Source: Amphiduros pacificus (Eukaryota; Annelida; Polychaeta; Phyllodocida; Hesionidae). Taken from it: a stretch of DNA of 64,000 nt. Every line of letters starts with the position of its first letter. Within the stretch, counting starts at the first letter, position 1. Of the stretch, positions 22,260 through 37,200 are shown one piece after another. Below the pieces are notes generated by a model that saw only the letters and a list, made by a program, of their open reading frames with translations, was not told the DNA's origin and did not search any database. Location of the stretch: contig OX439010.1 in assembly GCA_949316495.1 (NCBI GenBank), forward strand, positions 16,486,809 through 16,550,808, given 5' to 3'. The translations under genes and the position numbers were made by a program.

Positions 22260-22293
<34 letters not shown>

Positions 22294-25200
22294 CTGATGG
22301 TTGCTTGCTCTGCCTCTCATTTGACTGAAATATTACTTAAAACCTGACCCGGATATGGCACAAATGGGAATGCCCGCTGTGGTGATGTTTCTGTGTTTAA
22401 ACCGAGAGCTATTTAAATGTTGTGAATGCAGGCTAGTGGTCAGAAAGGCAGCTTTAGTTTTCCGGCTGAGTTGCCCCACTTTGGCATGCAAAGCTGTTGA
22501 GTGGGAAGAGAACACCTCCTCCACACCAGGTCCCCCAAGGGCATCAGGACTGCCAAGAAAGGTAGCCAAGGTCCTTGGGCAGCTCTCAGGCCAGATACAG
22601 CAGAGCAGTAAAACACAGTCCTCTCTGTGAATTTGACAAATCTCGCACAGTGATAGCTGCTAGGCAGAAGTACCAGGAATGGGTTTGGTTTTTTAGCTTG
22701 CTGGGCTGGTAGAGCGATACTGAATAATTGAACATGCTTGGTGAATACTGATGGAGCCAACTTTTGTACACTCAAATTATTGTGCCACAATTAGCTTTTT
22801 GGGTCATGAATAGAATACACCCACATTGCTTACTTCAGATAGGGGGTGACTATTATAATTATGAAATATTCTCCTGCATTGAATATTGTATAATTCTATG
22901 TCATTGGGGATTAAGAGCCGCTCATCTTTATTAAATTTTATAATGTCAGTTTTATAGATTTCGGATTAGAGTGTACAAACTGTGGATTTCATTGATATTT
23001 AGAAAAACAAAATTGCTCATAAACGTATGTAGACAAGTTTAGGGACCCCGGGGCAGTGCACGGCGCTTGTTACAGACAATGCATTATGAAGTGCACATAC
23101 AAATATTAGCGCCCACATAGAGGCTTTCTGTCATGACAGCAGATCGACTCAATGATAACACAGGCTGGATCATACCACATGTTCTACATGGCGTGATAAT
23201 GCTTCACTCTTTATCATCACTGGTCCAGTGTTGTCATTTGTCGCATCACCTCTGCATCCTGTAGCATTGGATTATATTGTGATATGTTTATTAAACATTC
23301 ATGTTTTATCAGTTGTATTCTGAATACCAACAATTTGTTGATATCTGTATATATATTGACTGATATAAAACATATATTTAAAAACAGTATATTGAACAAA
23401 AATATACAAAAAACAGACACACAACAATAGACACACAACAAAGAGTTTTTATCATCAAATCAGTGATAGTATATAGTGTTGAGATAGAGATCTTTGACCC
23501 AGAGATAACAATGGTGGTTGCATGATTTCATAGCTCACCTGAGATGGAGGGTCACAAAGCATGGAAGGGGGGACCCAGTCTATTCATGATATTCTATACA
23601 TAGTAACAGCTGGGGTTGGTCCGATCTACCCAGGGCCACCACCCAAAATCCGTCTACTGGAACAAAATATAGCGGATAAATTTACTTAAAATTTACAATC
23701 CAGAGTGGTATTCATATATATATTTATACACATAAATTTGGAAGCATTTTCAAGGATTCTTTTCATGATTTTTTTTTCTTGAATATATATTGTTTAAATG
23801 AATATATGAGTTCTTTATGGGTTCTTTATGTTTGCTGAGTCACTCAGCTATCTTAATGAGAACCTCAGATTGGGTCATTAGTCTGGAATTTCTTTATAGG
23901 ACTTGTGCTCTTCATGGCTATTTATATGCAAAATAAGGGAACAAAATTGGAATTTCATGACATGGTCTAATGTCCAGGTCAAACATCATGGAAATACTCA
24001 AATATGACACATATGCCTCAACCTAGACCTGCTGGTAGTAGTGGCAATTTTAACATTGTGAAGGAAATTTTGTGAAAAGAACAGATGTTCAGACTCTTTT
24101 TTTTTTCCCTCTACATTTTGCTTTCCCCATATATCTCTTTAGATAAAATCACATATTAATTTTTGCATTTATATGCGGCTAAAAAGCATTTTCAGTCAAA
24201 TAGAGGAAAACAAGTGTTTTTATTTAATTTGGTTTATAAGTCAGGTAAAGTTGCTTAACTTTACGCTTCCCTGTTGTGAATCTATGGTCCACAATTGGCA
24301 TGACACCAGGTGTGCTAATCATGGTATGAAATGACAGAACTGGGCAACAGTCATAACATAACTGACGCATAACTTTTAAATACTGGTTATAAGGTTATTG
24401 ACATGCTAATCTTTTCAGAACAAATGCCAAAAGGTCATGATACATATAAATTTGTCTAAATTCAGCTGTCAGCTGTTAAAACCATATTAACTTGATGATG
24501 ATGCAACCATGGTAATTGCTTTAATAAATATTATGATAGCATTTTGTGTTTCATCATATTTATTATACACATAGTGGTTTTTATCTGTTTTAACTTTGCA
24601 TATGTCATATTCATGATAATCAAAGGTGATTTATGATTGCAAGGAGATTGAAGTATTTCATATCAACATGGTAAAGGCAACAACACCTGTGACCAGTTTT
24701 ATGAAAATGGAAAAAATTATTACCATAAAACACCATAGGCACCTGTTGAATTGGTTTAGAGTCTATGGCACAGTCGAGTGTATGTCTTTAGGGGATTCAT
24801 CAGCATAAATGTTACACCTACCCACGGTGCCCTAACCTTGCTAGCTTCAGAGCTTTGGTTGTGCTCTTTTGTACTCTTAGCTGATTTACATAAATGTACC
24901 TCAACAGCTATTGACTTATGTGTAGCCAACGTTTAAAAAAAAGTGTTTATCAGGCTCTAAAGGGCGGAACCAAGAATATGACCCAAAAAATCAAGTGTTG
25001 TCTGTTTTCTTATAAAACTTACATAAAAATTATTTAGTTGTCCTTAATATCAACACTATCTTAACAGAAGATATTCTTATCGGTAAGGTTTTGTTTGATA
25101 CCATAATTTTACCTTTAAAAAACCCAGAAAAACTTAATATTTTTTTCATTTGAATAAACGCAATCAGGTCATGGACCATTGGATTATGATTAATAGTACA

Positions 25201-28200
25201 TCACCAATAAAATATTTTCTTTGTGCATTTATGCTTTGAAAAAAAATGAGGAAACTGTCAAGATTAGAAGGAAGTTATAGTGAGACGTAGGGAAAGTTAG
25301 TATGGGTTTGTTTCAGCAGGTTCCTTCTTTTTTTCAGGATATCTGTTAATCAATAAAGCTCGGTTATTAATGTCATAGATTCCAAATATTTAGGAATTGA
25401 ATAATATGATATTCAGTACTTCAGCATTGGCAGTTGATGATATCTTATGCAAGACTGGTTTCAGTAAATGAGTTGAAAATGCCCATGACTTTCCTGCACT
25501 CTACTTCTTGATTTGGATAGCATACAAACAAAATAACATGTGAATTACTGTGCAGTGTGTACCAAGAATAGGCACCAGTACAAACATTGAAGATACTGAT
25601 CAAATAATTGCCAGCGACCACCCTTAAAATAGAACTAATATTCGCTTGGATATATCTGTTGTCTTTGGGATGATTGAAAAGTCGAAGAATTCTGATAAAT
25701 GTGATTTTAAGATTCTCGCAGTCACATAAATCTGTGAAAACATGGGATTGGGCAGACTTAATTACCAGAGATGGTTCTAAATAACCAAATCAGTTCACTC
25801 TGAAGTCATGTTTAATTGTATAGTTCATTTCAAAATAACTTTATTCCATGGAAATAATAGAGAGAGAAAAAGTGAAAGGGTTTAGATGACTGCAATTAGA
25901 ATTGTATTAGTAGCATTGCCATAAAGTAGGTGTTAAAATTGAGTGCAATTGGGCTCATGCTATGTGGATCATTTCCTTCCCAGTTGATTTGAATAGAGCC
26001 TCTTTGTTGTGTTCCTACAGGATAGAATTATAACCCAGACACCAAAAAAATTATACTATTCACAAAAGGTTTATACTGAGAGCAAAACATTGTGGACCAG
26101 AGAAAAGATTTTATTTTAGAGCTACATTGTGTGCATAAATATTGGAAAGTTTATGGTGAAACTGTTCTAGTCTGATTATTAAGTTTGGTACTTGTTGAAA
26201 CATATGTGGTCTCATGATATGGAACATGGATGGTCCCTGTTTAAACACTGGTATCAAGTATAATATAAGTGTCATCAATGTTTGTAGATCGAGATATTAG
26301 TGCAATGACCAAAACTAGAGATTAGAATAATGATCAGAAAGGTTGTTAATTATTATATTATTTTAAGGCCATGATAAATCTATGATAGCTAACCATACAA
26401 GTATAGTATGAGAATGACAGTTTGTCATCCAAGCATAGTATGAGAAGGATGATAGATGACCATACAAGCATAGTATGAGAAGGATGATAGCTGACTATAC
26501 AAACATAGTATAAGGATGATAGCTGACTATACAAGCATAGTATGAGAAGGATGATAGCTGACTATACAAGCATAGTATGAGAAGGATGATAGCTGACCAT
26601 ACAAGCATAGTATGAGAAGGATGATAGCTGACCATACAAGCATAGTATAAGGATGATAGCTGACTATACAAGCATAGTATGAGAAGGATGATAGCTGACC
26701 ATACAAGCATAGTATAAGGATGATAGCTGACTATACAAGCATAGTATGAGAAGGATGATAGCTGACTATACAAGCATAGTATGAGAAGGATGATAGCTGA
26801 CCATACAAGCATAGTATGAGAAGGATGATAGCTGACCATACAAGCATAGTATGAGAAGGATGATAGCTGACTATACAAGCATAGTATGAGTAGGATGATA
26901 GCTGACCATACAAGCATAGTATGAGAAGGATGATAGCTGACCATACAAGCATAGTATGAGAAGGATGATAGCTGACCATACAAGCATAGTATGAGAAGGA
27001 TGATAGCTGACCATACAAGCATAGTATGAGAAGGATGATAGCTGACCATACAAGCATAGTATAAGGATGATAGCTGACCATACAAGCATAGTATGAGAAG
27101 GGTGATAGCTGACCATACAAGCATAGTATAAGGATGATAGCTGACTATACAAGCATAGTATGAGAAGGATGATAGCTGACCATACAAGCATAGTATAAGG
27201 ATGATAGCTGACTATACAAGCATAGTATGAGAAGGATGATAGCTGACTATACAAGCATAGTATGAGAAGGATGATAGCTGACTATACAAGCATAGTATAA
27301 GGATGATAGCTGACCATGCAAGCATAGTATGAGAAGGATGATAGCTGACCATACAAGCATAGTATGAGAAGGATGATAGCTGACTATACAAACATAGTAT
27401 GAGAAGGATGATAGCTGACCATACAAGCATAGTATAAGGATGCTAGCTGACTATACAAGCATAGTATGAGAAAGATGATAGCTGACCATACAAGCATAGT
27501 ATGAGAAGGATGATAGCTGACCATACAAGCATAGTATGAGAAGGATGATAGCTGACTATACAAGCATAGTATGAGAAGGATGATAGCTGACCATACAAGC
27601 ATAGTATAAGGATGATAGCTGACTATACAAGCATAGTATGAGAAGGATGATAGCTGACTATACAAGCATAGTATGAGTAGGATGATAGCTGACCATACAA
27701 GCATAGTATGAGAAGGATGATAGCTGACCATACAAGCATAGTATAAGAAGGATGATAGCTGACCATACAAGCATAGTATGAGAAGGATGATAGCTGACTA
27801 TACAAGCATAGTATAAGGATGATAGCTGACCATACAAGCATAGTATGAGAAGGATGATAGCTGACTATACAAGCATAGTATGAGAAGGATGATAGCTGAA
27901 ATATATATTGAAAGCTGCATAATTGATGTTCAGCCTTTTTATCAGCCCCTTCCCAAACATTACATCACTCCCCCAAACCTTTCAGCCCTCACTCCTTATA
28001 GAATATTAATATTGTCAGCCCCACTCCTTAATATTATCAGCCTAACTTCCCCAATAGTATCAGCCCTACCCCCCAAGCTGATCATTGATCAGTTCACATT
28101 CCCATGATGATCCTCTCCTCAAGTATTGGTCCCTTTCCCATTAAGTTCAACCTCACAGTGTTCACAACCCTCTTCCCCTTGGGCTGCTGTCACCTTGGGA

Positions 28201-31200
28201 TACACCCCGCTGTGATGATCAGCTCCCAACCCAACCCTCAGCACTAGGAAAAGTCCCCACATCCCACCTGCTTACCATATCAACAGAACGTGTAATATAC
28301 AAGATACGCACTACATGATGATCAGAGGAAAGATATGCTGCAATATACGAGGTGGCATTAATGTCAGCTGTGAGTTCGGTTCAGACGCAGAAACCCTTAA
28401 GGCAAAATGTCAAAGGTGTTGGCACCTGGTCTTTGGCACATTTAATATTATGACAGTCATTGGCAACAGTTTCGTAATGTTTGCTATGATATTATTACCT
28501 ATTAGTTTGGTGAAGCATAAATATACAGTTCTTTTTTGTTTGTATTTTATAAGGCAGCATTTTTGCCCAGCTTGGAACACAGATCAAGCAAAAAAATTTA
28601 AAAATCCATTTGGCATGGTTATTGATAGCATAGTGACATCATTTGAAAAGCAACATCAACCTCCTTTATTAACAGCATAAATGGGTTTTCTTTTTATTTT
28701 TATCAATCTTAATGATAATGCTCAAACTGTCGTATACATATCCGGTTCATTGACCAATCACGGAAGCCAAATCAATAGTAAGGTTTGAGTGTGATTTATT
28801 TATTATTTTCTTTTTAAACCAATAACAGAGCAATCACAAGAAGTGTCCATAGTAACAATGACTGGAGACGGCAAACAAAATCTATCTGCATTTCAACCTT
28901 CAAAAACTCCAGAGTTAGTCATAAAATGTTCAAATTATGATTTGAGACTTGATTGCAAAACATATTTGGATAATGAACCAGTATATGATGGATCAGAGCT
29001 GGAGATTAATGGCCAACCAGCTGACCCAACTTCTATATGTATATCTATAGGTTCCATGACTCAGCTTGGTCATTGCTCCAGCTTCCAGGATACACATTTC
29101 AAAACAGGAAGTAATTTCCGTTCACAAATGATATAAAGCAAAAAAGATGGTAGTTCATTATGTGTGGTTATCAAGTGCTTCGTGACTGTTTGAGTGGGGA
29201 GATAGTGATTTGTTAATCATAAATAAATTTGTGTAGGATAAAATAAGTGTGTGCGTAGCATGATATATTTAATTTTGATGTCATCTGGGTCAAATCATTA
29301 TGTATACATAAATGAGTTGTATTTCAGATTAGTTGCACTGTGATGATAATTATAATGAATTGAGTGCTGGATAGGTAGTTGTCAGTTATTTCCTGTACCA
29401 AGATATCAGTCTGGTGAAAAGGAAATTCTCATCGAAAAAAATAACCTTTCCCAGAAAGTGAGAAGTTTTTTTCTGTCTTTTTTGGTGATGTTGACCATTA
29501 AATTTGTTGCGAGCAAAAGGCTAACAGCTTTGCAGATAAAATAATCTGACCCAGGATGATGTTTGAAAAAATACAAAATACAGTAATAAATCAAGTCTGT
29601 GCTAATTAAGTGGTTGATATGCAAGGCCCCACACAGGTTGGGGAGTCTTTCCTCGAGAGACAATGATGAGCTAAGCCCGAGTGATTGGATGTGTCTTCTA
29701 TCTGAGTGATCACCACAGTTAAGATGGTCAGGGCCCCCCTCTCTCTTGGTTGGGTCAAATCAGAGGGCATTACATTCAATACTCTGTCATGCTGTATGGC
29801 AGGCGTATGAGTAAAGGGCATTAGTGGTGCTCAGGAAAGGACATCGGAGGAAAGGACATCGGAGGAAAGGACATCGGAGGAAAGGACATCGGAGGAAAGG
29901 ACATCAGATCTTCACAGGAAGAGGTATTAAAGTTATTTAGGAAAAGAAAAAGATTTTAAAGGTTCCAAGAAAAGGATATTAGGGCTTCTTAGGAAAACAG
30001 AGGTTCTTTAGGAAACATTATAGGACCTTGAGGTATTTCAGAAGGGGTTTTAGACAGACTTCAGTCCTTTCCTTTAGGTTTGTGTGTTTGCAAAACATGG
30101 ATAAGATCAAGTCATGTACTGACATGTAAACATTCATGCTTTATCAATGGTATTCTGAATAACAACAATTCGTTGATATCTAAATATATTTTGACTGATA
30201 TATTAAAAAAACAATATATTGAAAAAATATACTCCTTTAGGTTTATGCAATGTATGGATAAGATCAAGACATTTACTGACATGGAGATGTATTTACATGT
30301 AATATTAATGATAATCAATTTGGGTTTATTATATTCTCATATAAGCCATCTTTATGATCTAAGTCATCACATTTCTGTGCACGACAAAAGATGATGTGAG
30401 ATGATTATAGGAATGATTAGAGGTTTCCTGTCAAGTGAGATGGATAAGGATACTTTCATAATAGACCAGTTTAGTAGCAAGTTGCAATTACAGTAAGCAG
30501 CTTAGTGTAGGCAAGAATGGAACTGAGACAGCAAACACAAATATTTCCTGTTATACCCTGACAGTCACGATTATGACAACATGCAGGATTATTGATTATA
30601 TAAATAGGCTGATGATGAAGATTATTAAATAATCTGTGTGTAATATTAGATATGTTACCATGGTAATTGATATCTGGTATATTTGACAGGTGAGGATATG
30701 AATGGCTGATGAGGTGATGTAATTATGCTTGATTGGTGAACGTTGTTGATTTGCCTGTCCCTTGTTAAAGCCTCTTGCGACCCAGTTAGAATTGTCACTG
30801 CAGAAAAATATTTATGTGTGTTTATAAGACCAGTTTATATTAAAATAGATCATCGGCTAAGCTATGATTCGGTATGTTCTGTATTTTGTATTAGCTTTAT
30901 ACAGAACGGCTCAGAATTAATACATTGGGGGCGAAAGATAAAATGTCCAAAGAAGGCCAGTTATATTCTCACTAGTAATGCCATCAGTAAACCCTTAATT
31001 TTAATATAAAAAGAGAACAAGGATATTTTAAAAAATACAAATAATGAAGATTACACCTATTTGCTCAGTAGTGATTGAATGGCCCCCAAATCTATCATCT
31101 GAATTTGGTAGCCCATGAAGAAGATGACATTGGTTTGGTGAGCCAACTGAGACGCAAGTGTTGTTATGCATGTGAGGCTACATTTGATATGGCACCCTTG

Positions 31201-34200
31201 GTTTGGTCAATATTTGGTCGGGCCTGCCTTATCACTGCACGCCAGGGTTGTGGAAATCAGCTACTTGATGCTCACTCAACCCAGGCCGAGTAATAATGCT
31301 ATTACTTCAGTCAGTGCCTGGTGAGAAACGAGGTTGTTTCCCCCCCACCCCCCAGTCAGTCAAAATGAATGACCTGGTTGTGTTTTTAGCAGACACAGCC
31401 CAATTGTTTTATGCAGACCCAAATGTGCAGCCAAGATGGGTGGGGCGAGAGTTCAGGCCGGTTCACTCTCGCATACCTTGGTGGGTGTCTGCTACATAAC
31501 ACGTTTAGACTAAACAGGAGCTGTTGGGACTGCATATATTATAGGTGGCAACTGACCTAGCCTGGTATTATTTTTATGGCATTGGCTTTTCAATCACAGC
31601 CTCATTATCGCTATTTGTTCCCATCCCCAGGATACTGTGTGCACAACACTGGACATCATATGGTCTTTGTTTACATCCGACATTGGGACAATATTGACCC
31701 AGTTAGAAATCTGGCAGGGTCCCTTTTTACCCTCAGCCCCTGATGTAATCAGGCTGAGGGTATTGCAGTACTCCTGGCGTGGGTATGTATGTATGTATGT
31801 ATGTCTGTATGTCTGTATGTATGTCTGTAGCGAACATCCTTGTCATCGCGATAACTCAAGAACAAATGATGGCAGCTTCATGAAACTTGACACACATATG
31901 CATCTGGTGAAAACCTCGGACGAGTTCGATGGACGGCGACCTTGACCTATTTTTCAAGGTCACAGGGACAATTATGTGAAATCCCAAGAATCACAATAAC
32001 TCAAGAACGAATGATGGCAGCTTTATGAGATTTGACACACATAAGCATCTGGTGAAGCCCTCAGAATTTTTCCTATGAAACATGACCTTCACCTACTTTT
32101 CAAGGTCACAGGGACAATTATGTGAAATCATCTTGTCATCGCGATAACTCGAGAACAAATGATGGCAGCTTCGTGAAACTTGACACATATAAGCATCTGG
32201 TGAAAACCTCGGACGAGTTCGATGGACGGTGACCTTGACCTATTTTTCAAGGTCACAGGGACAATTATGTGAAATCCCAAGAATCGCATAACTCGAGAAC
32301 AAATGATGGCAGCTTTATGAGATTTGACACCCATAAGCATCTGGTGAAGACCTCAGAATTGTTTCTATAAAACATAACCTTCACCTACTTTTCAAGGTCA
32401 CATGGACAATTATTTGAAATCATCCTTGTCATCGCGATAGTACGAGAACAAATGATGGCAGCTTCGTGAAACTTGACACATATAAGCATCTGGTGAAAAC
32501 CTCGGACGAGTTCGATGGACGGTGACCTTGACCTATTTTTCAAGGTCACGGACAATTATGTGTAATCCCAAGAATCGCAAGAACGAATGATAGCAGCTTT
32601 ATGAGATTTGACACACACAAGCATCTGGTGAAGACCTCAGACTTCTCTTGATGGAACATGACCTTCACCTACTTTTCAAGGTCACAGGGACAATAATGTG
32701 AAATCATCCTTGTCATCGTGATAACTCAAGAACAAATGATGGCAGCTTCATGAAACTTTACACGCATAAGCATCTGTTGAAAATCTCAGACTAGTTCGGT
32801 GGACGGCGACCTTGACCTATTTTTCAAGGTCACAGGGACAAATATGTGAAATCCCAAGAATCGCAATAACTCAAGAACGAATGATGGCAGCTTTATGAGA
32901 TTTGACACACACAAGCATCTGGTGAAGACCTCAGACTTCTCATGGTGGACCATGACCTTCACCTACTTTTCAAGGTCACAGGGACAATTATGTGAAATCA
33001 TCCTTGTCATCGCGATAACTCGAGAACAAATGATGGCAGCTTCATGAAACTTGACACACATAAGCATCTGATGAAAACCTCAGACATTTTTGTATGGAAC
33101 ATGACCTTCACCTACTTTTCAAGGTCACAGTTACAATTATGTGAAATCCCTATCATTGCCATAACTCGAGAACGAATGTTGGCAGCTTTATGAGACTTGA
33201 GACACATAAGCATCTGGTGAAGACCTCAGACTTCTCTTGATGGAACATGACCTTTACCTACTTTTCAAGGTCACAGGGACAATCATGTCAAATCCACGTC
33301 ATTGCAATAACTTAAGAACAAATAATGGCAGCTTCATGAAAATTGACACACATAAGCATCTTGGAAGTCTTCACATGAGTTTGATGGATGGTGACCTTAA
33401 CCTGCTTTTCAAGGTCACCTGCCCATCTCAATAATTCTAGAGTAAATGATGACAGTTTCATGATACTTGACACACCTAAGCTATCAAAGGAAGTAGATTT
33501 TATGGGGTTTTTTTACCCCTGCATCAATTTGCCTTGGTGCAGTGACGTTTTGTTCACAAATATTGTGTGGAGCGAATGTTGTGCAATGAGTTACCAGGGC
33601 TGAGGGTTGATGCATCTCTGATGCCTATGTTTTAACACTGTATGTACATCCTCAGGATTGGGCGGGGTTCACCTTTTGTAGTTTTTGAATGGATATTTGA
33701 TTTGTGACCAGTAGAACATGAGAAAATTGACCATTTGGCTTAAAATTATGGACAGTTTTAACAATATTCAAAAGGTATCGAGTGTACAGATTATTTCTGC
33801 AGATTATTCCCACCAGGCACGCTGAATGTGCTGCAATAACCAGTCAAGCCAATCTTTTCTGTGGCCATGCCAACTCGGAGAATGACTACTTAGTCACCTA
33901 AGTCATCATGCAGCTTTAGCATTCAGCTTTAGCATGCAGCTTCAGCATGCAGCTTTAGCATGCAGCTTTACAGATTTACAATGTAAACTGGTGAAGCGGC
34001 TTTGTAAAAGCTCGTAATGGTCTGATGACCTCGGGCAGTCACAGAAATTGTGTGACCAAGAATATATTTGCTAATGAGATAACTGCTTATTACCGTACCA
34101 GGCTTATCTCAATCTTTAAACTGCTCTGATGAAGATCAAGCTGTTACCATGACAATAGGGGGGAAGGATGACGTCACCATGTTGCATCTCCCACGTAGAT

Positions 34201-37200
34201 TGGGCAGAAGGTCACAGATTTATTATAATCTGTCTCAGCCTCAGTGGCAAGTGTCAGTTTACATTAGGACTGGTCCATTATTAGGACTGGTCCATTAACT
34301 ATATGAACTTCTGAAAACAGATGTCGTGACAATTAGAACAATGAGGTGTTACATATAATAGATATTCTAGTATTCCACTTACAGGCAGTGTAGATTTAGC
34401 ATGTATTGTCACCTGTGTTATTGGTCTCTATTGAGGCCGTTTATGCTCATCATTTACACTGAACATACACAACTAGGATTAGCCAACGTTTCCAATGTTA
34501 AAGAAACTACAACCTCTAAATTGCTACTATTGCCATATTTAGGAAAATAAGAAACCTAGTAATGAAGTAATGTATCCATTACAAATAAGTCAGTATATTT
34601 TTTTTTGGTGCGAAATTCTGCTTTGTCACATAATACATTCAATAAACTTGATAATCTGTCTGCCCATCAAGAGTAGGAAACCAAGTGGAGCAAAACATCT
34701 GTTTGGTTCTGCATAAACTTGACCATATAATATCATGCATAGTCTGTTGCATAGCGATTTTTTTTTTTGTCACCCAAATCTCAGTTATGTCAAACAATGT
34801 TCCAAGCGATGACTATAATGTTATTTTAGTGGTATGATTATCCCAATTTATCACCATGGTATTATTATTCACATCAGGCTCTTTGCATCATCAAAAAGCC
34901 CAAACTATTCATGTTATGGCAGCAAGTTTTAGAAAGGTTATTTTAGTGGAAAGCAGTGTCCAGCCATGTTATTCAGCAACAACTATAGGCTCCATGTGCA
35001 TTTGTACAAGACATGTTGATATGGGGTCTTCTTCCCTTTGAATCAACAAACAGATATTGATTACCAAGGCTTGGCTTCTCTACTGTCATGACTTCTTTGT
35101 TTATCTCACCATAATATAGAACTATGGCATAAATTTTTTGGTGATATATTGGTTTCCAAAAAGGTATCAGAGACAGTTTGACATGTTTGATGTGGCCAGT
35201 AAATCCCACTCTGAAATATGGATCTGGTGAGAGATTTGTAAGCAGCCCATGATGGCTAGAATCAAAAGAAGCAAGCAGAGAAGCGACCAGTCTGGGTTAC
35301 TCATCCGCTTGGTAACCTCAATAAGTGACAACCTGAGAGCGAGTCAAATCGCAAGGTGTCAAATATTATGAGTCTGGTTTTAAGTTTGAATTTCTGGTCT
35401 GCTTGTGTACAATATATTTATATCTAAATGTATATGATCATCAAAAGACTGTAAGACTTGGTCATGCAAGGTAGTTTTGTTGAACTGAATAGAGAGCCAT
35501 GAATCCATCGAATTGATAATCCTGTCTAAGTGTTTTATAATTTCAAGAAAAGTAGGTGCTTAAAAGGATTTGTCGAGATTAGTGTAGTTTGAAGAAGTTT
35601 GATTAAAATTTGAGGGTTGTTTGGGAGTGGTATGATGCAGTGCTTTTAGGATGTGCATGGTTTGAGTGGTACAAGTTGTGATATGGCTGTCATCTGCCTC
35701 GTCTTCTGATGCTTTGAGCTGATATATTTATCTGTAGTTGTCACAAGCAGTGGGCTCGCATCATCTCCACATATCGTCACTGCAAAATGTCATCTCATAA
35801 AACCCGCCGCGCCACAATTGTTTTGAGGCTGTGCTTAATGCGGCTTTCCATAATGGTGCATAAACACAACTGTCTGTCGCTAATCTGGGAGTTATTCTCA
35901 GCGTTGATCAAGTACAGTGGCCTGGATTGCCCCTGCATGCAGTCAGCTGCACTTCCGCTGTAATGGTGTTGCATTGTTTCACCCATGTGAAGAGCCAAAT
36001 TGAGCTGACATTGCATACGAGCCTGGTTATGCTTTGAGGCTGCTGCAGATGATTTTGGGATGCGGAGGCTGAGTTTTTCCCCCTTTCCCTGGCTTCCCTG
36101 GTGGCTGCCCTAGCCAGCTGATTCATCCCCAACCTATCCCTGCCATGCACACGCATTTGCATACGCCTCCTTATCCTTGACTCACCGGCCTCGTACGCTA
36201 ATTTTATCATGTCGTGCCAATTTTTATTTCCACGTCAAAGGCAAGATTGCTCAGAATTGCATTAGAGGGACAATATCGTAGGTCTGCAAAATAGGCAAGA
36301 GGACGATATCAGTTGCCATGGTAACCACCATTATGTGGTATGATGAGATGTGTTGCCATGCAGCGGTAATGATGACCATTTAATGAGATCAGGTTACTGT
36401 GGCAAGTTATTGTCTTGACAGTTATTCTATTGGTTTATGATGTGAGAAACCTGTACAATACATCTTGGCACACCTCACTTGTATATGGGTGCTAGGAAAG
36501 ACTCAACAAAATATTGATTAAATGAGACATATTGTTGCCACACAAACAAATGGTAACCTTGAAAGTGGCCAGTCTAATGTGGAGACAGCAAACCTGGTTG
36601 TGGTCACTGCAGCCATTGGCAGGCATTCATATCTTTGGTAAAGAACCATTAACTAGCTGTTTTATGTGTTGATGTAAGAATGACAATAAATAGGGATTTT
36701 TTGGTACTTCTATCATGAGATCAGTGACAATACTGATGATGAATAATTTGATGTTAAAGCAGCTGCCGGGGCCAGAACACCTGCTTTGTTGACATTTGTG
36801 TGCTGAGTCCACAAATGAGATACAATGGATTTTTTATGGAACACATGTTGGGGAATCTATCTCAATAAAGTAGGGATGTATGCATTTGTCAGTTGATTTG
36901 GCTAAGGCAATGATGGATGAGAACTGAAATTGAAAATAATATAATTGAGATTGTTATCGTTGTATTTTTAGGTTTTAGATTGTGTTTGATATTTGTGAAG
37001 CAAGATAGCTATATCAATTTAGTTCAGGAATCAAAATTGCTTCAAAGCCAAGCAAATGTCCAACATGGTAGTTTTTGAAAAAAGGATGCTTGGATTTGCA
37101 GTAATTTTACTTTAAAGTGATGTTAATATAAGTTATCTCTTTAGAAGGAAAAACAAAAATGACAGAGATTGGGAAGCTGTGTAATACGAGTGACCTATGA

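Noticed and set aside
26495-27841. Minus-strand hydrophobic repeat frames (up to 230 codons)
   Set aside because: They arise because the 35-bp unit has no stop on that strand; overlapping frames are open at the same time, which is not how real genes look.
26382-27898. CRISPR-like array
   Set aside because: Units are directly adjacent without unique spacers, and the DNA is animal nuclear sequence.
28843-29136. A 97-codon plus-strand frame
   Set aside because: Its first part is shared with 56718-56921 through dispersed repeat family A, and no known family or splice context was recognised.
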